Shown here in pieces: positions 15,557-24,022 of a DNA stretch of 64,000 bases. Position 1 is the stretch's first letter, and each line of letters starts with the position of its first letter. The position numbers were made by a program, and so were the translations under genes. The stretch covers positions 18,874 through 82,873 of the forward strand of contig NZ_JACJGM010000030.1 of the NCBI RefSeq assembly GCF_015024225.1, written 5' to 3'. The notes beneath the pieces are model-generated. The model searched no databases and had not been told where the DNA came from. It saw only the letters and a list, made by a program, of their open reading frames with translations. The stretch is from Nocardioides lijunqiniae (GTDB lineage: Bacteria > Actinomycetota > Actinomycetes > Propionibacteriales > Nocardioidaceae).

Positions 15557-16461
15557 CCTCCCGCGACCCCGCGTTCCGCTGCTCGGTCGCCAGCGGGCTG
15601 CGCGACGAGCCCGTCGGCGGCACCGCCTCGACCGTGCGGGCCTTCCTGCTCCTCGAGCACCCCGGCCCGTGGGGCGTCGACGCGCTCCGCGACGCCCGGC
15701 TGCCCGACGGGCTCGGCGACGCCGTGGCCAGGGCCGCCGCCGCGGCACGGGTGCGCCCGCTGCTCGTGCGGCGCCCCGACCGCCGTACGCACCAGGACGG
15801 GATGCGGGTCTTCGCGGCGTTCGCGCACCCGTCGCGGTCGTGGCTGGAGACCACGGTGGTGCCCGACCCGCACCAGCTGCTCGACCTGGACCTCGCCGCC
15901 CTGGGCGCCGGCCGCTCGCCCGGCCTCACGCCGTACGACGGGCCGCTGCTGTGCGTCTGCACGCACGGGCGCCACGACGCCTGCTGCGCCGAGCAGGGCC
16001 GACCGGTGGTCGCCGCCCTGGCGGCCGCCCACCCCGAGGAGACCTGGGAGGTCTCGCACATCGGCGGCGACCGCTTCGCCGGCAACATGCTGGTGCTGCC
16101 CCACGGCCTGTACTACGGGCGGCTCGACCCGGTCTCGTCGCTGGCGGTGGCCGGCGGCCTGGCCGCCGGTGAGCTCGAGCTGGACCACCTGCGGGGGCGC
16201 TCGTCCTACGCGATGCCGGTGCAGTTCGCCGAGATCGCGCTGCGCCGACAGATCGGCGAGACCCGCGACGACGCGGTGCGCCTGGTCTCACGGCAGGTGG
16301 AGGACGGGGTCACCGACGTGGTGTTCGCCGCCGGGGGCGCTCAGTGGGCCGTCTCGGTGCGCACCGCTCCCGGCGCCGAGCTGGTCCAGCTCACCTGCAA
16401 GGCCACGCGCGACAACCCGGTGCCCGGTCACGAGCTGCTCGGGATCTCGCGCACCGGGTGA
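15553..16461 (+). CDS. Sucrase/ferredoxin-like family protein (thioredoxin-like [2Fe-2S])
   Basis: 302 aa, GTG start overlapping the JmjC stop (GTGA). Key motifs of the Suc_Fer-like family: L-C-V-C-T-H-G-R-H-D-A-C-C-A-E-Q-G and E-V-S-H-I-G-G-D-R-F-A-G-N, then L-P-H-G-L-Y-Y-G-R-L. The first gives a Cys set fitting a thioredoxin-like ferredoxin cluster. The biochemical role of the family is poorly known. It could supply electrons to, or repair the iron of, the upstream JmjC oxygenase; that is inference from the overlap alone. Last gene of the three-gene unit. Confidence 0.8.
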   Translation: MTSRDPAFRCSVASGLRDEPVGGTASTVRAFLLLEHPGPWGVDALRDARLPDGLGDAVARAAAAARVRPLLVRRPDRRTHQDGMRVFAAFAHPSRSWLETTVVPDPHQLLDLDLAALGAGRSPGLTPYDGPLLCVCTHGRHDACCAEQGRPVVAALAAAHPEETWEVSHIGGDRFAGNMLVLPHGLYYGRLDPVSSLAVAGGLAAGELELDHLRGRSSYAMPVQFAEIALRRQIGETRDDAVRLVSRQVEDGVTDVVFAAGGAQWAVSVRTAPGAELVQLTCKATRDNPVPGHELLGISRTG

Positions 16462-16520
16462 CATCATCGTCCCGGGGGTACCGGGCAATCCAGCGACGCA
16501 CTCGGCATCGAAGGAGTCAC

Positions 16521-17588
16521 ATGGAGATCCTCTCGGTCCGTGGGGTGCTCCCGGCACACACCTACCCCCAGCACGAGATCACCGACGCGTTCACCCGCTT
16601 CATCGCCACCGACGGCGGTCTCGACGAGCGGCTGCTGCGACGGTTCCACGGCAACGCCGGCGTCGACCAGCGCCACCTGGTCCTGCCCCTCGAGGCCTAC
16701 GCCGACCTGGAGGGGTTCGGACAGGCCAACGACCTGTTCATCGACCACGCCGTCGAGCTGGGGGCGCGCGCGCTCGTGGACGCCCTCAAGGCCGCCGACC
16801 TCACGCCCTCGGACGTCGACGTCATCGTCTCCGCGACGGTGACCGGCCTGGCGGTGCCCAGCCTGGACGCCCGCATCGCGGCGCTGGTGGGCCTGAGGCC
16901 CGACGTCAAGCGGGTCCCGATCGTGGGCCTGGGCTGCGTCGCCGGCGCCGCGGGCATCGCGCGCCTGCACGACTACCTCGTCGGGCACCCCGACGAGGTC
17001 GCCGTGCTGGTGGCCGTCGAGCTGTGCTCGCTGACCGTGCAGCGCGACGACGTCTCGATGCCCAACCTCGTGGCCAGCGGCCTCTTCGGCGACGGCGGGG
17101 CCGCGGTGGTGGCCCGCGGCGGCACCGACCGCGGCGGGCAGGCCGAGGTCCTGGCCACCCGCAGCCGCCTCTACCCCGACTCCGAGCGCACCATGGGCTT
17201 CGACGTCGGCGACGGCGGGCTGCGCATCGTGCTGGACGCCAACGTGCCCACGATCGTGGGGCGCTACGTCCGCGAGGACGTCGACGGGTTCCTCGCCGAC
17301 CACGGCCTCACGCGGTCCGACATCGGCTGGTGGGTCTGCCACCCCGGCGGCCCCAAGGTGATCGAGGCCCTCGAGCAGGCGCTGGAGCTGCCGCGCTCCG
17401 CGGTGCAGCTGACCTGGGACTCGCTGGCCCGGATCGGCAACCTCTCCTCGGCCTCGGTGCTGCACGTCCTGGAGGACACCCTGAGGGACCGTCCACCCGC
17501 CCCGGGGTCGTATGGGATGGTCCTCGCCATGGGTCCCGGGTTCTGCTCCGAGCTGGTGCTGGTGCGTGCGGCCGGGGAGACCGCGTGA
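16521..17588 (+). CDS. Type III polyketide synthase (alkylresorcinol/alkylpyrone synthase type)
   Basis: 355 aa with AAGGAG ahead of ATG. Chalcone-synthase-like fold with catalytic Cys139 (G-L-G-C-V-A-G-A), His274 (W-V-C-H-P-G-G-P-K) and Asn307 (R-I-G-N-L-S-S-A-S), all intact. It condenses an acyl-CoA starter with malonyl-CoA units to a phenolic or pyrone product. It heads five genes that overlap by 4-8 bp. The order PKS, ICMT-like methyltransferase, FAD enzyme corresponds to Streptomyces griseus srsA-srsB-srsC, which make methylated alkylresorcinols and alkylquinones. Starter chain and product are not predictable from sequence. Confidence 0.9.
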   Translation: MEILSVRGVLPAHTYPQHEITDAFTRFIATDGGLDERLLRRFHGNAGVDQRHLVLPLEAYADLEGFGQANDLFIDHAVELGARALVDALKAADLTPSDVDVIVSATVTGLAVPSLDARIAALVGLRPDVKRVPIVGLGCVAGAAGIARLHDYLVGHPDEVAVLVAVELCSLTVQRDDVSMPNLVASGLFGDGGAAVVARGGTDRGGQAEVLATRSRLYPDSERTMGFDVGDGGLRIVLDANVPTIVGRYVREDVDGFLADHGLTRSDIGWWVCHPGGPKVIEALEQALELPRSAVQLTWDSLARIGNLSSASVLHVLEDTLRDRPPAPGSYGMVLAMGPGFCSELVLVRAAGETA

Positions 17589-18121
17589 CCACGCTGACGG
17601 CGTTCACGATCGTCGTCGCGCTCGTGGGGCTGGAGCGGCTGGCCGAGCTCGTCGTCTCCCAGCGCAACGCCGCGTGGAGCTTCGAGCGCGGTGGGCGCGA
17701 GTCCGGGCAGGGCCACTACCCCTTCATGGTCGTGCTCCACACCGGCCTCCTCGTGGCGATGCTGGTCGAGGCGTGGGTGCGCCGCCCCGACGTCGCCGCC
17801 GGCCTCGCCTGGTCGATGCTGGCCCTCGTCGTCGCCTCGCAGGCGCTGCGCTGGTGGTGCATCACGACGCTGGGCCGCCGGTGGAACACCCGCGTGATCA
17901 TCGTCCCCGGGCTCGCTCCCGTCCGCTCGGGGCCCTACCGGCTGATGCCCCACCCCAACTACGTCGCGGTGGTCGTGGAGGGCGTCGCCCTGCCGCTCGT
18001 CCATGCCTCGTGGATCACCGCCCTGGTCTTCACCGTCGCCAACGCCGCCCTGCTGACGGTGCGGATCCGCACCGAGGACGCCGCCCTGCGCACCCTGCCG
18101 CAGGAGACCGTCGATGCGTGA
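17585..18121 (+). CDS. ICMT-like membrane methyltransferase (SrsB-like)
   Basis: 178 aa, GTG start overlapping the PKS stop. About four to five membrane helices and the C-terminal family signature R-S-G-P-Y-R-L-M-P-H-P-N-Y-V-A-V. This is the isoprenylcysteine carboxyl methyltransferase fold, which binds S-adenosylmethionine in the membrane. Directly after a type III PKS, such proteins O-methylate the lipid phenol. Overlaps the FAD gene by 8 bp. Confidence 0.85.
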   Translation: MTTLTAFTIVVALVGLERLAELVVSQRNAAWSFERGGRESGQGHYPFMVVLHTGLLVAMLVEAWVRRPDVAAGLAWSMLALVVASQALRWWCITTLGRRWNTRVIIVPGLAPVRSGPYRLMPHPNYVAVVVEGVALPLVHASWITALVFTVANAALLTVRIRTEDAALRTLPQETVDA

Positions 18122-19136
18122 CCTCCTGGTCGCGGGCGGCGGTCCCGTGGGTCTCGCCACCGCGCTGTACGCCGCACGGGCCGGGCTCGACGTCGGCGTC
18201 GTCGAGCCGCGCGAGGGTGTCATCGACAAGGCCTGCGGCGAGGGCCTGATGCCCGGGGCCGTGGCCGCCCTCACCGACCTCGGGGTGCCGCTGGACGGGC
18301 ACCCGATCACCGGCATCCGCTACGTCGACGGCGAGCACGTGGCCGAGGCCCGCTTCCGCCACGGCGCGGGCCGCGGCGTGCGCCGGACGACCCTGCACCG
18401 GGCGCTGGGCGACGCCGTGCTGGCGGCGGGTGTCAAGACCGACCCCCGCGCCGTGCGCGAGGTCGTCGACCGGGGGGACCACCTCCTGGTCGACGGTGAG
18501 CCCACCCGCTACCTCGTCGCGGCCGACGGGCTGCACTCCCCCGTGCGCAGGATGACGGGCCTCGACGTCCCGGCGACGACGGCTCGCCGCTACGGCCAGC
18601 GCTGCCACGTCGACGTGGCCCCCTGGACGTCGTTCGTCGAGGTGCACTGGGCGGCCTCCTCGGAGGCCTACGTCACCCCGGTCGGCCCCGACCGCGTCGG
18701 CGTGGCGGTCCTGACGTCCCAGCGACGGTCCTTCGCCGACCTGATCACCGACTTCCCGGTCCTGGTGGAGCGGCTGCGCGGTGCGGCCGCGCCCGACGTC
18801 CGCGGGGCCGGACCCCTGCGCCAGCAGTCGCGGCGTCGCGCCGCGGGGCGGGTGCTGCTCGTCGGCGACGCCGCCGGCTACGTCGACGCGCTGACCGGCG
18901 AGGGCATCGCCCTCGGCGTCGCCCAGGCCCGGGCGGCCGTCCGGGCCGTCCTCGCCGGTGACCCGGTCCGCTACGACCGCGACTCGCGACGGCTGAGCCG
19001 GCGCCACGAGCTCCTCACCCGCGGCCTGCTGGCCGCGACCCGCTACCCGGGCGTACGCCGTCGCGTCGTCCCGGCCGCCGCGGCCCTGCCCTGGGTGTTC
19101 GGCACCGCCGTCGACCAGCTCGCGAGGCCCGCATGA
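18114..19136 (+). CDS. FAD-dependent oxidoreductase/hydroxylase (geranylgeranyl reductase or PHBH-like)
   Basis: 340 aa. N-terminal FAD site V-A-G-G-G-P-V-G-L-A-T-A-L-Y-A-A-R-A-G, then K-A-C-G-E-G-L-M-P-G, a middle V-A-A-D-G-L-H-S-P-V-R (DG motif), and G-R-V-L-L-V-G-D-A-A-G-Y-V-D-A-L-T-G-E-G-I (second FAD motif). This is group A flavoprotein architecture and fits either a phenol hydroxylase (as SrsC, converting resorcinol to hydroxyquinol/quinone) or a prenyl reductase. The CGEGLMP motif is seen in geranylgeranyl-reductase-like members. Overlaps its neighbours on both sides. Confidence 0.85.
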   Translation: MRDLLVAGGGPVGLATALYAARAGLDVGVVEPREGVIDKACGEGLMPGAVAALTDLGVPLDGHPITGIRYVDGEHVAEARFRHGAGRGVRRTTLHRALGDAVLAAGVKTDPRAVREVVDRGDHLLVDGEPTRYLVAADGLHSPVRRMTGLDVPATTARRYGQRCHVDVAPWTSFVEVHWAASSEAYVTPVGPDRVGVAVLTSQRRSFADLITDFPVLVERLRGAAAPDVRGAGPLRQQSRRRAAGRVLLVGDAAGYVDALTGEGIALGVAQARAAVRAVLAGDPVRYDRDSRRLSRRHELLTRGLLAATRYPGVRRRVVPAAAALPWVFGTAVDQLARPA

Positions 19137-19711
19137 GCACCGAGGAGCTCGTCGTCCTGCTCGACGAGGCCGGCCGGGCCGTCGGGACCACCCCCAAGCA
19201 GGGCGTGCACCACCGCGAGACGCCGCTGCACCTGGCCTTCTCGTGCTACCTCTTCGACGCCGAGGGCCGGCTGCTCATGACCCGGCGCGCGCTGACCAAG
19301 AGCACCTGGCCGGGTGCCTGGACCAACTCCGTGTGCGGGCACCCCGGGCCGGGCGAGCCGATGACGGACGCCGTGCGCCGGCGGGTGCGGGACGAGGTCG
19401 GGGTCGACGCGGCCGGAGTGCGCCTGATGCTGCCGGCCTTCCGCTACCGCGCGGTGATGCCCAACGGCGTCGTCGAGAACGAGATGTGCCCGGTCTACGT
19501 CGCCACCACCACCGGCACGCTCGCCCCCGACCCCACCGAGGTCGACGACGTCGCCTGGGTCGACTGGTCGCGGTTCCGGGCGGAGGTGCTCGACGGGAGC
19601 CGCGAGATCAGCCCCTGGTGCCGCGAGCAGGTGGCCCTGCTCCCCGAGGACCCGCTGACCGCTCCCGGGCAGGACGAGTCCGCCCTGCCCCCCGCCGCCC
19701 GGACCGCGTGA
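19133..19711 (+). CDS. idi: Isopentenyl-diphosphate delta-isomerase, type I
   Basis: 192 aa. Nudix-like type I IDI: catalytic Cys in N-S-V-C-G-H-P, the Nudix-type helix A-V-R-R-R-V-R-D-E-V-G, and the Glu in E-N-E-M-C-P-V-Y. H-L-A-F-S-C-Y-L-F near the start is also typical. It interconverts IPP and DMAPP. Its place inside a polyketide/prenyltransferase operon suggests a dedicated prenyl supply. ATG overlaps the FAD gene stop (ATGA); its own stop overlaps the UbiA start. Confidence 0.93.
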   Translation: MSTEELVVLLDEAGRAVGTTPKQGVHHRETPLHLAFSCYLFDAEGRLLMTRRALTKSTWPGAWTNSVCGHPGPGEPMTDAVRRRVRDEVGVDAAGVRLMLPAFRYRAVMPNGVVENEMCPVYVATTTGTLAPDPTEVDDVAWVDWSRFRAEVLDGSREISPWCREQVALLPEDPLTAPGQDESALPPAARTA

Positions 19712-20487
19712 CCCCGCTGCTGCGCGCCGCCCACGGCGGACCGGCGGCGGCCGTGGTGATCCTGGCGCTCCTGCTGGGCGTGGCGGAGGACCTGGCTCCG
19801 GCCCGGGTCCTGCTGGTCGGGCTGGCCGTGATGGCGGGCCAGCTCAGCGTCGGCTGGTCCAACGACCTCCTGGACGCCCGCCGCGACCGTACCGTCGGGC
19901 GCACCGACAAGCCGCTGGCCTCCGGCGAGCTGAGCGAGCGCACGGTGCGGGCCGCCTGCGTCCTGGCCCTCGTCGCGGTCGTCCCGCTGTCGCTGGCCTG
20001 CGGCTGGGAGGCCGGCCTCGTCCACCTGGTCCTCGTCGCGTCCGCCTGGACCTACAACCTCGGTCTCAAGGCGACGGCCTGGTCCTGGGCGCCGTACGCG
20101 GTGTCGTTCGGCCTGCTGCCGGTCGTGGTCGCCCTGGCCGACGACGACCTGCCGCCGTGGTGGGTCCCGGCGGCCGCTGCGCTGCTGGGGGTCGGCGCCC
20201 ACCTGGTCAACGTGCTGCCCGACCTCGACGACGACGCCGCCACGGGCGTGCACGGGCTCCCTCACCGGATCGGCCGGCGTCGGCTGCCGGCCGCGGCCAC
20301 GGCGGTGCTCGTGCTGGGCTCCGTGGTGGTGACGGTCGGGGCGGGCTTCACGCCCGTCGCCCTGGCGGGCCTGGGCGTGGTCGCGGCCCTCGCCGTCGTC
20401 GCCCTCGCCGGTCGCGGCCGCACGCCCTTCCTGGCCGCCATCGCCATCGCGCTGGTCGACGTGGTGACGCTCGTCGCAGCGCGCTGA
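19708..20487 (+). CDS. UbiA family prenyltransferase
   Basis: 259 aa, GTG start overlapping idi. Eight to nine membrane helices and both Asp-rich motifs: N-D-L-L-D-A-R-R-D (first, followed by R-T-V-G-R-T-D-K-P-L) and L-P-D-L-D-D-D (second). The family transfers a prenyl group to an aromatic or quinone acceptor in the membrane. As last gene of the type III PKS operon its acceptor is probably the resorcinol or quinone made upstream. Chain length of the donor cannot be read. Confidence 0.9.
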   Translation: MTPLLRAAHGGPAAAVVILALLLGVAEDLAPARVLLVGLAVMAGQLSVGWSNDLLDARRDRTVGRTDKPLASGELSERTVRAACVLALVAVVPLSLACGWEAGLVHLVLVASAWTYNLGLKATAWSWAPYAVSFGLLPVVVALADDDLPPWWVPAAAALLGVGAHLVNVLPDLDDDAATGVHGLPHRIGRRRLPAAATAVLVLGSVVVTVGAGFTPVALAGLGVVAALAVVALAGRGRTPFLAAIAIALVDVVTLVAAR

Positions 20488-20522
20488 TCGGTGCGAGGCG
20501 CGTGGGTGGGTACCGCGGAGCT

Positions 20523-21185
20523 ATGGCCGACACCGCGATCTTCGACGTCGACGGCACGCTCGTCGACAGCAACTACCAGCACGCGCTCGCCTGGTCCCGC
20601 GCGTTCCTGCGCCACGACGTGGTGGTGCCGATCTGGCGCATCCACCGAGCGATCGGGATGGGCGGGGACAAGCTGGTCGCCGAGGTGGCGGGTGACGACG
20701 TGGAGAAGGAGCTCGGCGACGCGCTGCGCGACGCCTGGGTCGAGGAGTTCGACGAGCTGATCGGCGAGGTGCAGCCCTTCGAGGGCGCCCACGAGCTGCT
20801 CGCGGAGGTCAAGCGACGGGGCTTCCGGCTGGTCCTGGCCAGCTCGGGCAAGAAGAAGCACGTCGAGGTCTTCCTCGACCTGGTCGACGGCCGCCCCCTG
20901 GCGGACGCCTGGACGACGTCGGAGGACGCGGAGGAGTCCAAGCCCTCGCCCGACCTCGTCCAGACCGCACTGGCCAAGGTCGACGGCGCCTCCGGCGTGA
21001 TGGTCGGCGACTCCGTCTGGGACGTGGAGGCCGCCGGGCGCCTCGACGTGCCGACGATCGCCGTGCGCACCGGAGGCTTCTCCGTCGGGGAGCTCGAGGA
21101 CTCCGGCGCGGCCCAGGTCTTCGAGTCCCTAGTCGAGCTGCGCGAGCGCCTCGACGACACCGCATTGGCGCGCTCCTCCGCCTGA
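20523..21185 (+). CDS. HAD family hydrolase (beta-phosphoglucomutase/phosphatase-like)
   Basis: 220 aa. HAD motif I is F-D-V-D-G-T-L-V-D-S-N (nucleophile first Asp), motif II is V-L-A-S-S-G, motif III Lys lies near E-S-K-P-S-P-D-L, and motif IV is G-V-M-V-G-D-S-V-W-D. A four-helix cap lies between motifs I and II. Substrate unknown. It follows the UbiA gene by 35 bp but in a different functional context; co-transcription is possible. Convergent with the phospholipase D-like gene. Confidence 0.85.
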   Translation: MADTAIFDVDGTLVDSNYQHALAWSRAFLRHDVVVPIWRIHRAIGMGGDKLVAEVAGDDVEKELGDALRDAWVEEFDELIGEVQPFEGAHELLAEVKRRGFRLVLASSGKKKHVEVFLDLVDGRPLADAWTTSEDAEESKPSPDLVQTALAKVDGASGVMVGDSVWDVEAAGRLDVPTIAVRTGGFSVGELEDSGAAQVFESLVELRERLDDTALARSSA

Positions 21186-21206
21186 ACGGGACGGTCCGGC
21201 CCAGGG

Positions 21207-22805
21207 CTAGAAGCCGTCGACTCGCTTCAGCGAGCGGGGACGGCCGTCGGGGTCGTGCATCAGCAGGTACGGCGCGAGCGACAGGGCGCGCTTGACCGGG
21301 CCGAGCCGCGGAGGCTGGAGCCGCCGCAGCCGGCCGAGCGGCTTGGGGCCGACCCCGCCACCGTCGTACCACGCGTCGAGGCGCGCCGCGCTGTCGGCGA
21401 ACGCCGCGAACATGCCGTCGGTGTCGGCGCAGTCCTCCATCGCGTCGTCGTCACGGTCCAGGTGCTCTCGAGCGAGCTCGACGCGCAGCGAGCGGGCGTA
21501 GCGGTGCGGGTCGTCGGGGTCGGTGTCGACCACGACCGCGGACAGCTCCGAGTCGTGGGTCCACGACCGGCGGTTGAAGTTGTCGGAGCCGATCGTCGCC
21601 CAGGTGTCGTCGATGAGGCAGCACTTGGCGTGCACGTAGACCGGCGTGCCGGCGCGGTTCTCGATGCCGTAGACCGCCACCCGGTCCGGCGCGACGCGCA
21701 TCATCTCGAGCATCGCGCGGCGCCGGCCCAGCATCTCCGGCACCCGCGACATCCCGTCCAGGTCCGGGTGCAGCGGCAGCACCGCGAGCACGTGCAGGTC
21801 GGGGTGCGCGCGCAGCGCCTGCACGAAGGCGTCGCCGATGTGCTTGCCCCAGAGGTACTGGTCCTCGACGTAGACGAGGCGCCGCGCCTTCATCAGCGCC
21901 TTGGTGTAGCCGCGGGCGACGCTGCGCTCGCCGCCCCGGGCGAAGGGGTAGTCGCGGTTGAGCCGGAGGTCGGGGTAGGTGCGCAGCAGCTGCACCGCGT
22001 GCGTCCCGCCCTCGACCGGCGGGGGCGGGGGCGCCTGCTCGGGCAGGGGGTCGGGGCTGAGGTCCAGGCGCAGGATCTTGTCGCGCAGCCAGAAGAACGG
22101 GCTGCGGCTCAGCGGCGTCGGGTCCTCCCAGCGCTCGCGGAAGACCGTCTCGACGTCGTGGACCGCCGGGCCGCTGATCGCCGCCTGGATGTCGTGCCAC
22201 GGCGGGGTCTCGCCGTACTCGTCGGCCATGGTGTCCAGCGCCTGCGGGTCGCCGTGGTGGTCGGCGTCGTCGCGACGCGAGTGGCACAGGTCGATGCCCC
22301 CGACGTAGGCCACGTCGCGCGAGCTGTCGTCGGCGTGGCGGATGACGAGCAGCTTCTGGTGGTGCGAGCCGCCGTGGCGCACCCGCATGTCGAGCAGGGC
22401 CTCGGCCCCGCGCTTCTGGAGGTCCTCGCCGAGGCGGAGGTTCTCGCCGGCGGTGAAGCCGAGCGCCGCGCTGTGCGAGCGCCACACCAGGCCCCGCACG
22501 TCGACACCGCGCTCGTCGGCGCGCCCGAGCACCTCGACGACCTCGCTGCCCGGCTCGCCCGTCAGGCGCTCGTCGGCGTCGCCCTGCCAGTCGGTGAAGA
22601 AGATCAGGTCGCCCTCGACGGTGGCCTCGATGCGCTCGAAGAGCTCCGCGAAGTACGTCGCGCCGTGCACGAGCGGCCGGACCCGGTTGCCCAGGGACCA
22701 CGCCCGGTCCCCGGGATGGACGTCGTCGAGGCGGGTGCTGGGGTTGCCCCGCTCGATCTTGCCGAGGAACCAGTCGGCGGGGCGCACGTCGCGCGAGAGT
22801 GGCAC
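21207..22805 (-). CDS. Phospholipase D-like protein
   Basis: 532 aa from GTG 22805, chosen for AGGG at a spacing of 7; longer starts at 22811 or ATG 22874 are possible, and the last would abut the divergent gene's ATG. Two PLD domains. The second HKD motif is complete (H-A-K-C-C-L-I-D-D, then G-S-D-N-F-N-R-R-S). The first is S-H-H-Q-K-L-L-V-I-R, with Arg where the motif Asp should be, followed by V-A-Y-V-G-G-I-D-L-C-H-S-R-R-D. A proline run (Q-A-P-P-P-P-P-P) links the halves. No signal peptide, so it is probably cytoplasmic. Substrate unknown. Confidence 0.82.
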   Translation of the reverse strand: MPLSRDVRPADWFLGKIERGNPSTRLDDVHPGDRAWSLGNRVRPLVHGATYFAELFERIEATVEGDLIFFTDWQGDADERLTGEPGSEVVEVLGRADERGVDVRGLVWRSHSAALGFTAGENLRLGEDLQKRGAEALLDMRVRHGGSHHQKLLVIRHADDSSRDVAYVGGIDLCHSRRDDADHHGDPQALDTMADEYGETPPWHDIQAAISGPAVHDVETVFRERWEDPTPLSRSPFFWLRDKILRLDLSPDPLPEQAPPPPPVEGGTHAVQLLRTYPDLRLNRDYPFARGGERSVARGYTKALMKARRLVYVEDQYLWGKHIGDAFVQALRAHPDLHVLAVLPLHPDLDGMSRVPEMLGRRRAMLEMMRVAPDRVAVYGIENRAGTPVYVHAKCCLIDDTWATIGSDNFNRRSWTHDSELSAVVVDTDPDDPHRYARSLRVELAREHLDRDDDAMEDCADTDGMFAAFADSAARLDAWYDGGGVGPKPLGRLRRLQPPRLGPVKRALSLAPYLLMHDPDGRPRSLKRVDGF

Positions 22806-22872
22806 GGGCACACCCTGCCACGCGGGCTCACCCCTCGGGGCGAAGGGTGAGTGAGCGTGGTTACCTGAGGTC

Positions 22873-24012
22873 ATGACTTCCCGCACCGTGGGCGTCGAGG
22901 AGGAGCTCCTCCTCGTCGACCCCGAGACCCGCGCCGCCTCCCCGAGGTCCCAGCAGGTCCTGAAGCGCTTCCGCGAGCACGGCAAGGGCCAGCGCGGTGA
23001 CCTGCCGGGCCCCCGCGCCTCGACCGACGAGCTCGACCAGGAGCTCTTCCGCCACCAGCTCGAGACCCGCACCGATCCGGCCACCGACCTGACCGACACG
23101 CTGCAGCAGCTGCGCCTGGCCCGTCGTACGGCGGGCGAGGCCGCGGCCGACGTGGGGCTCGCCCTCGTGGCCACCGGCGTCTCCCCGCTGCCGCTGACCG
23201 ACCCCCAGGTGACGCGCAACGACCGCTACCAGGACATGGTCCAGACCTACGGCGAGATCGCCCGCACCGCCGGCACCTGCGGGATGCACGTGCACGTCGC
23301 GATCTCCTCCGACGAGGAGGGCGTTGCGGTGATCGACCGGATCACGCCGTGGCTGCCGTTGGTCCTCGCGCTCACGGCCAACTCCCCCATCGCCAACGGG
23401 CGCGACACGGGCTACGCCTCGTGGCGCTCGCGCACCTGGTCGAGCTGGCCGAGCGCCGGGCCGACCGAGGCCTTCGGCGACCTCGAGACCTACCGGGCCG
23501 TGTCACAGGAGCTCATCGCCTCCGGGGCCGCGCGCGACCCCGGGATGCTCTACTTCGACGCCCGGCTCGCCGCGGACCACCCGACGGTCGAGGTGCGTGT
23601 CGCCGACGTGTGCACCGACCCCGCCGACGGCGTCCTCGTGGCGGCGCTGGTGCGGGCGCTCGTGGAGCGCTCGGCGCGGTCGTGGTCCGACGGCGAGCCC
23701 CTCGCGCCCTGGCGCTCCGAGCTCCTGCGCGCCGCGCACTGGCGCGCCGCGCGCTACGGCCTCAGCGGCACCCTCGTGCACCCGGTCGACCGGGGCCTGA
23801 GCAAGGCCGAGGACGTCCTGCGCGACACCGTCGACGGGCTCGCCGACGTGCTGGAGGAGCACGGCGACCTGGCGCTGGTCCGCGAGGGCGTCGACCGGGT
23901 GCTCCAGGGCACGGGCGCCTCCCGGCAGCGCACCGCCCTCGAGCGGAGCGGGGACGTCGAGGGCGTGGTGGACGACCTCGTCGTCCGGACCGAGCGCACC
24001 TGGTCGGAGTAG
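22873..24012 (+). CDS. Carboxylate-amine ligase, YbdK/glutamate-cysteine ligase type 2
   Basis: 379 aa. Starts T-V-G-V-E-E-E-L-L-L-V-D, the signature of the YbdK (GCS2) family, followed by Q-L-E-T-R-T-D-P and C-G-M-H-V-H-V-A (metal/ATP-site motif), N-S-P-I-A-N-G and late V-E-V-R-V-A-D. YbdK has weak gamma-glutamylcysteine synthetase activity; in actinobacteria such genes occur many times with unclear substrates. The start is 68 bp from the divergent phospholipase-like gene. Complete length for the family. Confidence 0.87.
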   Translation: MTSRTVGVEEELLLVDPETRAASPRSQQVLKRFREHGKGQRGDLPGPRASTDELDQELFRHQLETRTDPATDLTDTLQQLRLARRTAGEAAADVGLALVATGVSPLPLTDPQVTRNDRYQDMVQTYGEIARTAGTCGMHVHVAISSDEEGVAVIDRITPWLPLVLALTANSPIANGRDTGYASWRSRTWSSWPSAGPTEAFGDLETYRAVSQELIASGAARDPGMLYFDARLAADHPTVEVRVADVCTDPADGVLVAALVRALVERSARSWSDGEPLAPWRSELLRAAHWRAARYGLSGTLVHPVDRGLSKAEDVLRDTVDGLADVLEEHGDLALVREGVDRVLQGTGASRQRTALERSGDVEGVVDDLVVRTERTWSE

Positions 24013-24022
24013 CCTGCGCCGC

